A DNA stretch of 64,000 nucleotides from NCBI RefSeq assembly GCF_003012705.1, contig NZ_PXYL01000002.1, positions 62,001 to 126,000 of the forward strand, given 5' to 3'. The stretch comes from Pseudaminobacter soli (ex Li et al. 2025) (GTDB taxonomy: Bacteria > Pseudomonadota > Alphaproteobacteria > Rhizobiales > Rhizobiaceae). The notes under the pieces were generated by a model. It saw only the letters and a list, made by a program, of their open reading frames with translations. It searched no databases and was not told the DNA's origin. The position numbers and the translations under genes were made by a program. Positions within the stretch are counted from its first letter, which is position 1. Every line of letters begins with the position of its first letter. Below are positions 1 to 8,690 of the stretch, piece by piece.

Positions 1-1
1 G

Positions 2-988
2 ATTAACCACATCTACGGCACTGGTGATGTCACGTGGCGGTATGGCGTCGAAGGCGGTGTCGTCGATCAGACGCAGTCTGAATACTCAACCATAAATTTT
101 CTCACTTTTCCGCTGCCAACAGACATCACTGACCTGAAGTCCGATCTCGATCTCAATGTAGGCAAGGCCTATGTCGACGCTATCTATGACGTAACGCCGA
201 CACTGAAGGCCGAGGCGGGTCTGTTCGGCACAATTTTGCAGAGCGACTCCTATGGAGCGTCGTTTTCGCAGGGCCGACTTGCGCCCCGCATCGGCGCGGC
301 CTGGGCCCCTGCTGAGGGCCATTGGCTGCGCGCCGCCTATCTCCAGGAAACTTCGGCCGTAGACACAGCAACGCTGGCGCCGGTTGGCGTGGTAGGCATT
401 CAGTCGAACCAGGTCCCTCTGGCGCTTGGCGGCTATACCAGCACTTTCGCTACCCGGTGGGATGCGGAGTGGAGCGACCGCCTGTTCACCAGCCTGGACT
501 ACCAGCACCAGTCCGTCCACAATCTTTCCGTTCCGATCCCGGGCGGGATCGATACGATCGACCTCACCGAAGGCCGCATCGATCGCTTAGCCGCCACGGC
601 AAACTATTGGATTGGCGGCGGGTTTGCCGCATTTGCGACCTTCACTTGCGCGGATTCAAAGAACGAGGATCCAAGTAGCGGCTACTACGGCGAGCCGCTT
701 CCCTATGTGCCGGAAGCGGCCGCCCGCGTCGGCGGGACTTGGGTCAGCCCTGCGAACTTGAAGGTTACGCTGGCAGGTACCTATGTCGGAAAGCGAGCTG
801 GCGATGTTACCGGCACGCAGCTATCGCCCTACTGGACAGCGGATGCATTTGCCACCTGGGAACCGTTCGACAAGCGGTTCGAGCTCGAACTCGCCGCCTA
901 TAACCTGTTCGATGAGGACTTCGAGGTCGGATCTTACACGCCCGGCTGGGGCCGCAGCTTCGTCGGGTCCCTCAAGGTTCGTTTCTGA
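2..988 (+). CDS. TonB-dependent receptor-like outer-membrane beta-barrel, C-terminal part (5' end outside window)
   Basis: The frame is open from the first bases of the window to a TGA at 986-988, so only the last ~328 residues are visible. The protein is rich in alternating aromatic/polar strands. It contains the stretch LAPRIGAAWAPAEGHWLRAAY, AAYNLFDEDFE near the end and a terminal phenylalanine, as expected of an outer-membrane barrel that is folded by BAM. The LxPRIG...WLRAAY pattern is familiar from TonB-dependent or FecR-linked barrels in Rhizobiales. The stop codon overlaps the start of the downstream cyclase by one base (TGATG), so the two are translationally coupled. Plug and TonB box would lie upstream and cannot be checked. 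The substrate is unknown. Confidence 0.75.
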   Translation: MNHIYGTGDVTWRYGVEGGVVDQTQSEYSTINFLTFPLPTDITDLKSDLDLNVGKAYVDAIYDVTPTLKAEAGLFGTILQSDSYGASFSQGRLAPRIGAAWAPAEGHWLRAAYLQETSAVDTATLAPVGVVGIQSNQVPLALGGYTSTFATRWDAEWSDRLFTSLDYQHQSVHNLSVPIPGGIDTIDLTEGRIDRLAATANYWIGGGFAAFATFTCADSKNEDPSSGYYGEPLPYVPEAAARVGGTWVSPANLKVTLAGTYVGKRAGDVTGTQLSPYWTADAFATWEPFDKRFELELAAYNLFDEDFEVGSYTPGWGRSFVGSLKVRF

Positions 989-2958
989 TGTTTCAGATCC
1001 GGCCTTGGTGGAGAGGCTTCGCCGACTCTGCCGCGGCGAGGCGACGAAATGGCGTGTTAACCGTTGTGCTGCTCTCCAGTCTTTTCGCTGCTGTCCTGTC
1101 GCTTCTGACCCCATGGAAGCTGCTCGAGGCCCGGGCCTTTGACTATTTCTCCACCGTGAGCGTTCCACAGCGTCCGGCCGACGGGCCCGTGGTGGTGGCG
1201 ATCGATGAGCCATCGATGGCCGAGATCGGTCGGCAATGGCCGTGGCCGCGAAGCCTCCATGCGCAGCTCATTGAGGCGCTGCGCAAGGCTGGGGCCAAAG
1301 CGATTGCGCTGGACATAATCTTTGCCGAGCCTGGCGCCACCCCCGAAGCGGATGAGGCATTGACGCGCAGCCTCGGCAGCGATGTAGTCTTGGCCGGCGA
1401 CCAGACCCTCATCGACACGCCACAGGCCTTGCAGCATATCCGGGTCGAGCCTTTGGCACTCTTCACCGGCGCCGGCGCCCGAACCGGTATCGCTTCGATT
1501 GCCTTCGACGGCGATGGAATTCTTCGCCGGTTACCTGGCTATGAAGACGGCTTTGCAGCCGAGCTGTTGCGCGCTGCCGGGCGACCGGCCGATGTGCCGG
1601 ACGATGCGCTTCTGCAGAGTTTTGGTACCTCACGCACTTACCAGACTGTCTCCTACTATCAAGCGCTCGACCCGGAAGCGTTTCTACCCCACGACTTCTT
1701 CCGCGACCGGGTAGTGATCGTGGGCCTTAGTCTACAGAACGCGCCGACAATTGCTGAGGCCGGCGCAGATGTGCACGCCACGCCCTTCACCATCCGTACC
1801 GGCCGGCTGGTTTCGGGTGTCGAGATCCAGGCGACCGTCTTCGACAATCTTGGCGCCAGGCTCTATATCGAGCGGGCTTCGCTTCCTGTGGCGCTGCTTT
1901 CGATCGCCGTGGGTGCAGGTTTGGCCGGGATGGCCGTGCGTCGCCGTACCGGCTGGCGCACTGTGGTTGGCGGGATCCCGGCGCTGGCGGCGATTGCAGC
2001 AGGCAGTTTCGTAACCCTCCGTTATTGTCGCGTCTTCGTGCCGCCATTCGCGCCATCGCTGGCGTTCCTGCTTGTCGCCAGTTCGCAGAGCGCGCTGGAT
2101 TTCGCGTCAGAGCGGCGGTTGCGGCGTGGCATCACGCGCGCCTTCTCGCAATATCTCTCGCCACCGCTGGTGCAGCGCCTGGCGCGTGATCCCTCGCTGT
2201 TGCGGCTAGGTGGGGAGGTACGCACCCTCACCATTCTGTTTTGCGACATACGTGGCTTCACCACCATTGCCGAAGGGATGAAGGACAACCCGCAAGAGCT
2301 GACACACCTAATCAATCGGCTGCTGACGCCGCTTTCCGATATCGTGCTGGCGAGCGGTGGCACCATCGACAAATATATTGGCGACTGCATCATGGCTTTC
2401 TGGAACGCGCCACTCGACGACCCCGACCACGCCATCCACGCTGTGCGGGCCGGGCTTGATATGCTTGCTGCGGTCGACAGGCTGAACGCGGAATTCGTCG
2501 AAGAAGCCGCGCAAGCTGGAACATTGCCACTCAAGCTCGGCATTGGCATCGGCATCAACACCGGCGCCTGTGTCGTCGGCAACATGGGCTCGACGCAGCG
2601 TTTCGACTATTCGGCGCTCGGCGATTCAGTTAATCTGGCCTCGCGTTTGGAAAGCGCCTCGAAGGAGGTCGGCGTGCCGCTGGTGATCGGAGAGGAAACG
2701 GCAAAGCTGGTCGCCCCACATTTTCCCGTTTTCGAGCTCGATCGCCTGAAGGTAAAGGGCAAGACGGTTGCGACGACGGTGTTCACCGTCATGCCGGAAG
2801 CTAGCGCAGCCAACATGGCGCTGCATTCGCGCGTGCTTGCCGCATTCGACACTGGCGACCCGTGTCCGAGCGAAGCGATCACTACGCTTGTCGACTTGTT
2901 CCCGAGCCTTGCTCCCTTCTACCAGCGTATGGCGGCTCGTGTGGGGGGAAATATTTAA
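988..2958 (+). CDS. CHASE2-domain adenylate/guanylate cyclase
   Basis: This 656-residue membrane cyclase would make cyclic nucleotide in response to a periplasmic signal. Residues ~23-41 form an N-terminal membrane anchor and ~45-290 a CHASE2 sensor (AIDEPSMAEIG, ALDIIFAEPG, RVVIVGLS). Hydrophobic segments lie at ~298-318, ~325-345 and ~350-368. A class III cyclase domain follows at ~408-560. It keeps the metal aspartates (FCDIRGFT D420, YIGD D466), K462 of DKYIGD and the transition-state N and R of GDSVNLASRLE, so it looks active and adenine-type. The ATG overlaps the stop of the preceding barrel gene, so the barrel and cyclase form one unit, possibly an envelope-to-cAMP signalling pair. Confidence 0.9.
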   Translation: MFQIRPWWRGFADSAAARRRNGVLTVVLLSSLFAAVLSLLTPWKLLEARAFDYFSTVSVPQRPADGPVVVAIDEPSMAEIGRQWPWPRSLHAQLIEALRKAGAKAIALDIIFAEPGATPEADEALTRSLGSDVVLAGDQTLIDTPQALQHIRVEPLALFTGAGARTGIASIAFDGDGILRRLPGYEDGFAAELLRAAGRPADVPDDALLQSFGTSRTYQTVSYYQALDPEAFLPHDFFRDRVVIVGLSLQNAPTIAEAGADVHATPFTIRTGRLVSGVEIQATVFDNLGARLYIERASLPVALLSIAVGAGLAGMAVRRRTGWRTVVGGIPALAAIAAGSFVTLRYCRVFVPPFAPSLAFLLVASSQSALDFASERRLRRGITRAFSQYLSPPLVQRLARDPSLLRLGGEVRTLTILFCDIRGFTTIAEGMKDNPQELTHLINRLLTPLSDIVLASGGTIDKYIGDCIMAFWNAPLDDPDHAIHAVRAGLDMLAAVDRLNAEFVEEAAQAGTLPLKLGIGIGINTGACVVGNMGSTQRFDYSALGDSVNLASRLESASKEVGVPLVIGEETAKLVAPHFPVFELDRLKVKGKTVATTVFTVMPEASAANMALHSRVLAAFDTGDPCPSEAITTLVDLFPSLAPFYQRMAARVGGNI

Positions 2959-3141
2959 GGTCCAGTCGACATTCAAGGTCGAGCTAGTACAGCAAGGTTG
3001 AGGAGTGGCAAGGACTTAGGGGCAACGTAATGGCTACTCATGCCGCGTAACTTCTGCGGACCAGCTGACCGAAAATCAATGTGACAATGCCATGTCAAGT
3101 TTTCGTGCCGCTGAGGTGACTCTCACGGCGTGAGCAGATGT

Positions 3142-3209
3142 TTGACCCCCGCCAATCAGCGCTATAGGAAGAAAATGCGTGACCGGTTCTCTTCTACGGA
3201 GCCGGTCAC
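3142..3209 (+). promoter_or_regulatory. Candidate promoter and 11-bp hairpin/operator upstream of the pirin gene
   Basis: A TTGACC hexamer at 3142-3147 is followed, 17 bp later, by TAGGAA at 3165-3170, a plausible housekeeping promoter. About 10 bp further is an inverted repeat: GTGACCGGTTC (3179-3189) and GAGCCGGTCAC (3199-3209), pairing over 11 positions with one G-T wobble and a 9-nt spacer. No T-run follows, so it is not a terminator. Its place at the expected transcription start suits a repressor operator, possibly for the MarR-type protein encoded downstream. That link is inference. Confidence 0.45.
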
Positions 3210-3238
3210 GGTGCCCCCGATCAGCTGAGAGTAGCACC

Positions 3239-4192
3239 ATGAGTTGGATGCCCGATATCGAACCGAAATGCCCAGGAGCCGGCAACATCGACGATATCGA
3301 AACGCTGATCGTGCCGCGTGCGCGTGATCTTGGCGGATTCGAAGTGCGCCGTGCGCTTCCGGCCCCGAGGCGGCAGATGGTCGGACCGTTCATCTTCTTC
3401 GACCAGATGGGGCCGGCCGAGTTCATCAACGAAGGCGGCATCGACGTCCGCCCGCATCCGCATGTCGGGCTCGCGACCGTGACCTACCTCTACCAGGGCG
3501 AGTTTCAACATCGCGACAGCCTCGGCACCAATCAGATGATCTATCCGGGCGAGGTGAACTGGATGGTCGCCGGTAATGGCGTGACCCATTCAGAGCGCAC
3601 CAGCCCGCAAACCCGCGCCACGCGACATTCGCTGTTCGGCATCCAGACCTGGGTGGCATTGCCAGAGGCCTACGAGGATATGTCAGCAAGCTTTGAGCAT
3701 CAGGACCAAAAGGCCCTGCCAGAACTCAGCGGCGAGGGCAAGCAGGTGCGTCTGATCGTTGGCAATGCCTGGGGACAGCGTGCCCCGGTGAAGACCTTTT
3801 CTGAGATGTTCTATGCCGATGCCGTTCTGCAGGCCGGGGCCAAGCTGCCCTTGCCGGACAACCATGAAGACCGTGGGCTCTATGTTACTGAGGGTTCCTT
3901 GGTGATCGCGGGGCAGGAGTTCGAGTCCGGACAGATGATGGTCTTCCGTCCCGGCGATGCGATCACTATCACCGCCGGCGCGCGAGGCGCGCGCCTGATG
4001 CTGCTGGGCGGCGAGACACTGAACGGACCGCGCTACATCTCGTGGAACTTCGTGGCGTCCTCGAAGGAAAAGCTCGATGCCGCGAAGGAGGCCTGGATCA
4101 ACGGCGACTTCGAGCACGGCCGGTTCCGCCTGCCGCCGGGGGACGATGCCGAGTTCATTCCTTTCCCGGATGCAATTCCTTCCGGCGATTGA
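3239..4192 (+). CDS. Pirin-family bicupin protein
   Basis: A 317-residue bicupin of the pirin family, which includes quercetinase-like dioxygenases and redox-sensing proteins. The N-terminal cupin carries the metal site: RPHPHVGLATVTYL with two histidines, then EVNWMVAGNGVTHSER with a further His and Glu. The second cupin is visible around EDRGLYVTEGSLVIAG. The ATG at 3239 is preferred over an in-frame GTG at 3179, because the latter lies inside the palindrome at the likely transcription start. The gene is followed by the dioxygenase-esterase fusion. Pirins are often induced with quinone-detoxifying enzymes, which fits. Enzymatic activity here is not shown. Confidence 0.9.
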   Translation: MSWMPDIEPKCPGAGNIDDIETLIVPRARDLGGFEVRRALPAPRRQMVGPFIFFDQMGPAEFINEGGIDVRPHPHVGLATVTYLYQGEFQHRDSLGTNQMIYPGEVNWMVAGNGVTHSERTSPQTRATRHSLFGIQTWVALPEAYEDMSASFEHQDQKALPELSGEGKQVRLIVGNAWGQRAPVKTFSEMFYADAVLQAGAKLPLPDNHEDRGLYVTEGSLVIAGQEFESGQMMVFRPGDAITITAGARGARLMLLGGETLNGPRYISWNFVASSKEKLDAAKEAWINGDFEHGRFRLPPGDDAEFIPFPDAIPSGD

Positions 4193-4269
4193 CGACCAGC
4201 GAGCCGAATGCGACGCCGACAGGTGGCAGGCTCATGCACAAGCAAGCAGATAGTCAGGAAAGGACGGAC

Positions 4270-5814
4270 ATGGGCACTCAGCACCTGAGCGGCATTCACC
4301 ATGTCACCTTGATCACCGGCGATGTGCAGGCGAATGTCGATTTCTACGTCGGCTTTCTCGGCTTGAGGCTGGTCAAGCGCACGGGCGGCTACGAGGATGC
4401 CGAGCAGCTTCACCTCTTCTATGGCGACGGCCTCGGTTCGCCCGGTTCGCTGGTCACCTTCCTTGTGTGGGAAGACGGCTCGCCGGGACGGGTCGGCCAT
4501 GGACAGGTGTTCGAAATCGCTTTTGCGGTTCCCCCGTCAAGCCTTGGCGAATGGATGACCCGCGCGCTGAAGCACGGCATTGCACTGCAGGGGCCTGTCC
4601 ACGAATTCGACGAAACCGTCCTCCGATTGAAGGATCCGGACGGCTTCATCGTCAAGCTGGTCGCGTCCGACCTGCCGGCCGCACAGCCATCGGCTGACAG
4701 CGGTATCGCGCCCAGGCGCTTGCGGTCGGTGACGATCCTGTCGGAAGCTTCGGAAGAAACCGCCGCCTTCATCGAACGGTTCGGCTATCGGCACGGGCGT
4801 GTCGAGGGCAGCACCACGCGCATGCTGTCCGATACCGATGCCGTCGACATCCGTGACGGATCCGGTTACGTGCCGGGCATTCCCGGCACCGGCACGGCTG
4901 ACCACGTCGCGTTCCGTGCCGCGGACACGTCAGCCATTCGGGCGCTGGAGATGCAGCTTTCACAGCTCAATTCGTCGCCCACCAATGTCCATGACCGGCG
5001 CTATTTCACCTCGCTCTATGTGCGCGAGCCGGCGGGCACCTTGCTGGAAGTGGCGACGGACGGCCCCGGCTTTGCGGTGGATGAAGCGCCTGATCGACTG
5101 GGAACCACGCTGATGGTGCCGCCGGGCGATCGGGACCGGGCCGATGACCTGCGGGTCATGCTGCCCCAGTTCGCCATGCCGGGGGAGCCGCGTATGCCAC
5201 GGCGCGATCTGCCATTCGTGCACCGCTTCTTCACGCCGCAGGACCCAGACGGCGGCACAATCGTCCTCCTGCATGGCAGCGGTGGCACAGAGGCCGACCT
5301 GATGCCGCTGGCGCATCGCATCGCACCCGGCGCGACCTTGCTCGGTGTGCGCGGCCGCGCCCACGAAGAGGGAAACGCGCGGTGGTTTCGCCGCTATTCC
5401 GCCACCAGCTTCGACCAAGCCGACATACGCTCCGAAGCCGAGGCATTCGCGGCGTTCGTGGAAGGTGCCGTTTCAGCCTATGGGCTCGATCTTGCCAGGA
5501 TGACCTTTCTGGGTTTGTCCAACGGCGCCAATTTCGCCGCCGCAGTCATGGGCCTGCAGCCTGGCCGCGTGCGCCGGGCGATTCTGTTGCGGCCGACGAT
5601 GGTGCTGGAGGCTGCTCCCACTGTCGATCTGCGCGGGGCCGAAGTGCTGGTGATCACCGGCACGCGCGATCCGTTCAGCGCCAATTCGGCCCTCTTGACG
5701 AACTGGCTCGACGCATCTGGTGCCGCGCTCGAACGGCGCGGCATCGAAGCAGGGCATGAGCTGACGCCAGAGGATGCCGCGATCGCACGGGAATGGCTTG
5801 GCGGCAGAACATAG
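4270..5814 (+). CDS. Ring-cleaving VOC dioxygenase fused to alpha/beta-hydrolase esterase (MhqO-MhqD-like)
   Basis: A 514-residue two-enzyme fusion. Residues 1-~300 are two vicinal-oxygen-chelate modules with the likely iron ligands H in GIHHVTL, H in TADHVAFRA and E in LLEVATDGPGF, as in hydroquinone ring-cleaving dioxygenases. Residues ~315-514 are a carboxylesterase/phospholipase-type hydrolase with oxyanion motif HGSGGTEADL, nucleophile elbow GLSNG, the Asp in GTRDPF and the His in EAGHEL. Bacillus subtilis makes similar proteins separately as MhqO and MhqD under the MarR repressor MhqR. The ATG at 4270 has a strong AGGAAAGGA ribosome site 4-5 nt upstream; in-frame starts further up overlap the pirin gene. 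It probably forms an operon with the pirin. Confidence 0.85.
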   Translation: MGTQHLSGIHHVTLITGDVQANVDFYVGFLGLRLVKRTGGYEDAEQLHLFYGDGLGSPGSLVTFLVWEDGSPGRVGHGQVFEIAFAVPPSSLGEWMTRALKHGIALQGPVHEFDETVLRLKDPDGFIVKLVASDLPAAQPSADSGIAPRRLRSVTILSEASEETAAFIERFGYRHGRVEGSTTRMLSDTDAVDIRDGSGYVPGIPGTGTADHVAFRAADTSAIRALEMQLSQLNSSPTNVHDRRYFTSLYVREPAGTLLEVATDGPGFAVDEAPDRLGTTLMVPPGDRDRADDLRVMLPQFAMPGEPRMPRRDLPFVHRFFTPQDPDGGTIVLLHGSGGTEADLMPLAHRIAPGATLLGVRGRAHEEGNARWFRRYSATSFDQADIRSEAEAFAAFVEGAVSAYGLDLARMTFLGLSNGANFAAAVMGLQPGRVRRAILLRPTMVLEAAPTVDLRGAEVLVITGTRDPFSANSALLTNWLDASGAALERRGIEAGHELTPEDAAIAREWLGGRT

Positions 5815-5882
5815 CCCAAACAGTTTCGGCGCGGCGCCACACGTTTCGAAAAGACAGCGAAAATCGCCGTCGCAATCGCCAC

Positions 5883-6275
5883 CTAAGCCTGCGGCTCGTT
5901 GGCCAGAAGCCTCGCCCCGAGCCGGATCAGCAGGGCGGCAGCACCCTCCATGTCGCGCTCGTCCTCTTCCGAGAGCAGATCGCAGCGAAGCCGTTCGAGG
6001 ATCGCCTCGATCTCGACCACACGGGCGCGACCCGCATCGGTCAGCGACAAGAGCTTGGCGCGCCGGTCTGCTGGATCGGCGATACGTACGATAAGCCCCT
6101 CACTCGCCGGAATGTCGGCGATGCGGACAAGGGACGGGCCCTCGAGGGCGAGATAGTCGGCAATCGCACCCTGACGGATGTTGTCGCCCAGCCGTGACAG
6201 CGCAACCAGCGGCACGGCGGTGGCATGCGACAGCCCGCGATCCTCGAGCTTGCGGTCGGCTGCGCGCCGCCACAT
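5883..6275 (-). CDS. MarR-family transcriptional regulator, N-terminus apparently truncated
   Basis: A winged-helix MarR protein: LSHATAVPLVALSRLGD, GAIADYLALEGPSLVRIAD (recognition helix region) and the wing RIADPADRRAKLLSLTDAGRA are typical. Only 130 residues remain from the first Met at 6275, while relatives have roughly 150. The reading frame continues upstream with SWDGSLR before MWRRAADRKL, which resembles the usual family N-terminus, but past about 6296 the sequence no longer reads as MarR and gives way to glucose dehydrogenase sequence on the other strand. The start of the first dimerisation helix seems lost. It converges on the dioxygenase-esterase gene and is the probable repressor of the pirin/dioxygenase genes. 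Function of the shortened form is uncertain. Confidence 0.75.
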   Translation of the reverse strand: MWRRAADRKLEDRGLSHATAVPLVALSRLGDNIRQGAIADYLALEGPSLVRIADIPASEGLIVRIADPADRRAKLLSLTDAGRARVVEIEAILERLRCDLLSEEDERDMEGAAALLIRLGARLLANEPQA

Positions 6276-6334
6276 CCGCAGGCTGCCGTCCCAGCTGACG
6301 GCACCGCCGCCCCTGCAGCACCTACGGCCGCCGC

Positions 6335-7548
6335 TCCGCTTCCAACGCCTGCGCAGCCCGCATCGTCATGACCACCGTCGACGCCCGGCTCATCGAACTC
6401 GACGCCAAGACCGGCGAACTGTGCCATGACTTCGGCAATGGTGGCATCGTCGATCTCAAGACAGGCATGGGTGAAGTCAAGGACGGCTAATTCCAGACTT
6501 CTGCCCCCACGGTCATGCGCGAACTGATCATGGTCGGCGGCTGGGTGTGGGACAATGTCGAGACCGACAAGCCGTCGGGCGCCGTGCGCGCCTTCTCGGC
6601 TCGCACCGGCGAGCTGGTCTGGGCCTGGGATCTCGGCAACCCGGCGATCACCAAGCTGCCGCCGGAAGGCGAGAGCTACACGCGCGGCACGCCGAACGTC
6701 TGAACGACGCCGGCCTATGACGAAGCGCTCGGCCTCGTGTACCTGCCGACCGGCAACGCCACCCCGGACTTCTTCGGCGCGCAACGTTCTAAGGCCGCTG
6801 AGGACTACACCGCTTCGGTCGTCGCCCTCGACATCGCGACCGGCCGCGAGCGCTGGAAGTTCCAGACCGTCCACCACGACATCTGGGACTACGACGTTCC
6901 TGCCCAGCCGGCGCTCTACGACGTGCCGGACGGCAAGGGCGGCACTGTGCCAGGGCTGATCCAGCTCACCAAACGCGGTCAATATTCATGCTCGACCGTC
7001 GCGACGGCAAGCCGATCGCCGAGGTCGAGGAACGTCCGGTGCCGCAGACCGGCGGCGTGCCGGAGGACTTCCTGTCGCCGACGCAACCCTATTCGGTGGG
7101 CATGCCGAGCATCGGCACGGAGCCCTTCACCGAGGCCCGGATGTGGGGCGCCACGCCCTATGACCAGCTCTACTGCCGCATAGAGTTCAAGAAGATGCGC
7201 TACGAGGGCGAGTTCACGCCTCCCGGCCTGACGCGCTCGCTCATCTTCCCGGGCTACTATGGCGGCATGAACTGGGGCAGCGCAGCGATCGACGAGGTAC
7301 ACGGCCTGCTGATCGTCAACGACATCCGCATGCCCGCAGTTCGCGCAGTTGATGCCGCGCGAGGAGACCGACAACTACGGCGGGTCGGCAGCTCACGACG
7401 GCCTGTCGCAGCAGAAAGGCACGCCCTATGGCGCGCTGCAGAACGGCTTCATGTCGCCGCTCGGCGTTCCCTGCCACCAGCCGCCTACGGCACGTTCACC
7501 GGCATCGATCTCAAAACCCGCCAGATCGTCTGGCAGGTTCCGGCCTAA
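6335..7548 (+). pseudogene. gcd: Quinoprotein (PQQ) glucose dehydrogenase fragment, multiply disrupted
   Basis: The three frames together spell the central part of a membrane-bound PQQ glucose dehydrogenase: VMTTVDARLIELDAKTG, then MVGGWVWDN, VYLPTGNATPDFFGAQRS, FQTVHHDIWDYDVPAQPAL, YYGGMNWGSAAIDEVHGLL and GTFTGIDLKTRQIVWQVP. The frame is interrupted by TAA at 6488-6490 (expected Tyr/Phe) and TGA at 6701-6703 (expected Trp). Frameshifts lie near 6980 (deletion), 7333 (insertion) and 7491 (deletion). The N-terminal membrane anchor and roughly the last hundred residues are missing. The periplasmic enzyme would oxidise glucose to gluconolactone, but this copy cannot be functional. Its left edge abuts the truncated MarR gene. 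Confidence 0.9.
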
Positions 7549-7730
7549 CTCACTGGCCTGCAGCTTGCGAGCTGTCGCCTCTGCGCTGCGGACGGTGGCA
7601 CTCATTGTTTCATCAGTTGTCAGTCCGCGCCCTTGCGGCTCCGCTCTTCGTGGCTGGCGGGTATGGTCCCGCTATCCTGCGGAGAAGGAAGTAACTGAAG
7701 GGCCGGACGCGAAGGTGTCCGGAAAAGCGA

Positions 7731-8690
7731 ATGGAGACAAAAGAGGTTGAACATTTGAAGGAGCGCGTAAGCTGCGCCGCCATCCTGGAGAGAGCGGGTT
7801 TTGCCGTCGACGTGAAGGAGAGTACGCGCCGCGCTGTGAAGTATAGGCGTGGCGACGCGATCATCATCGTCATTCATGCTGGCAAGGGTTGGTTCGATCC
7901 TTTGTCGGATGCAAAGGGCGATGTGTTTTCGCTGATCCAGCTGCTTGAAGGCGTGGCCTTCGGCGAAGCGCTCGCGCGAGCCGCCGAGCTGGTCGGCATT
8001 GCGGCTACCGAGCCGGCCTGGACGAGGGTGCAGCGGCAAAGGGAGCGTGACGTCTCGATCGCCGATCGTTGGCAAAACCGGCGCAAACCTTGGCCCGGCT
8101 CGGCCACCTGGCGCTACCTCCGTGACGAACGCTTCCTTCCGGAAGCCATGCTGCAGGCGGCGGTGAGGCAGGACCGACTGCGCGAAGGACCCAACGGCAG
8201 CATGTGGGCCGCCCATGTCGATGCAAATGGCGTAGTCACTGGCTGGGAGGAGCGCGGGCCCGAATGGCGCGGCTTCTCGACCGGGGGTGCGAAGATGCTG
8301 TTTCGGTTCGGTGCACCTGATGGGCTTCGCCTTTGCGTCACGGAAGCCGCGATCGACGCCATGAGTCTCGCGGCCTTCGAAGGTCTGCGACAGGGGAGCC
8401 TCTATCTCAGCACCGGCGGCGGATGGTCGCCCACGACGGGGGCCGCGCTGCGGCTCCTGGCGACCCGCCCAGGAGCGCAGCTCGTAGCGGCGACAGACGC
8501 CAACGCGCAGGGTGAGACCTTCGCCGGTCGAATCCGAGCAATCGCGGAAGAGGCAGTCTGCGATTGGTTTCGTCTCACTCCGCCGGCCGAGGACTGGAAC
8601 GATGCGATGAAGGTGAAGATGAGGGAGAAAAAAGAAGGAAACGAAACGGCAAAGGGCCTGCCGTATGCCCACCGACCTCGTCAAGGGTGA
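7731..8690 (+). CDS. DUF3991/toprim-domain protein of a conjugative element
   Basis: A 319-residue protein of the DUF3991 plus toprim-like type, common near transfer genes on rhizobial plasmids and islands. The N-terminal half contains a primase-like zinc-finger-less region (GKGWFDPLSDAKGDVFSLIQLLEG). The C-terminal half has a toprim core: the acidic motif VTEAAIDAMSLAAFEG and the later ATDANAQGE. Such proteins are thought to act on DNA during transfer or replication, but no activity has been assigned. ATG at 7731 is used, with a weak GGAAAAGCGA upstream. The lysine/glutamate-rich end (KMREKKEGNE) is low complexity. It opens the conjugation-related segment. Confidence 0.85.
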   Translation: METKEVEHLKERVSCAAILERAGFAVDVKESTRRAVKYRRGDAIIIVIHAGKGWFDPLSDAKGDVFSLIQLLEGVAFGEALARAAELVGIAATEPAWTRVQRQRERDVSIADRWQNRRKPWPGSATWRYLRDERFLPEAMLQAAVRQDRLREGPNGSMWAAHVDANGVVTGWEERGPEWRGFSTGGAKMLFRFGAPDGLRLCVTEAAIDAMSLAAFEGLRQGSLYLSTGGGWSPTTGAALRLLATRPGAQLVAATDANAQGETFAGRIRAIAEEAVCDWFRLTPPAEDWNDAMKVKMREKKEGNETAKGLPYAHRPRQG

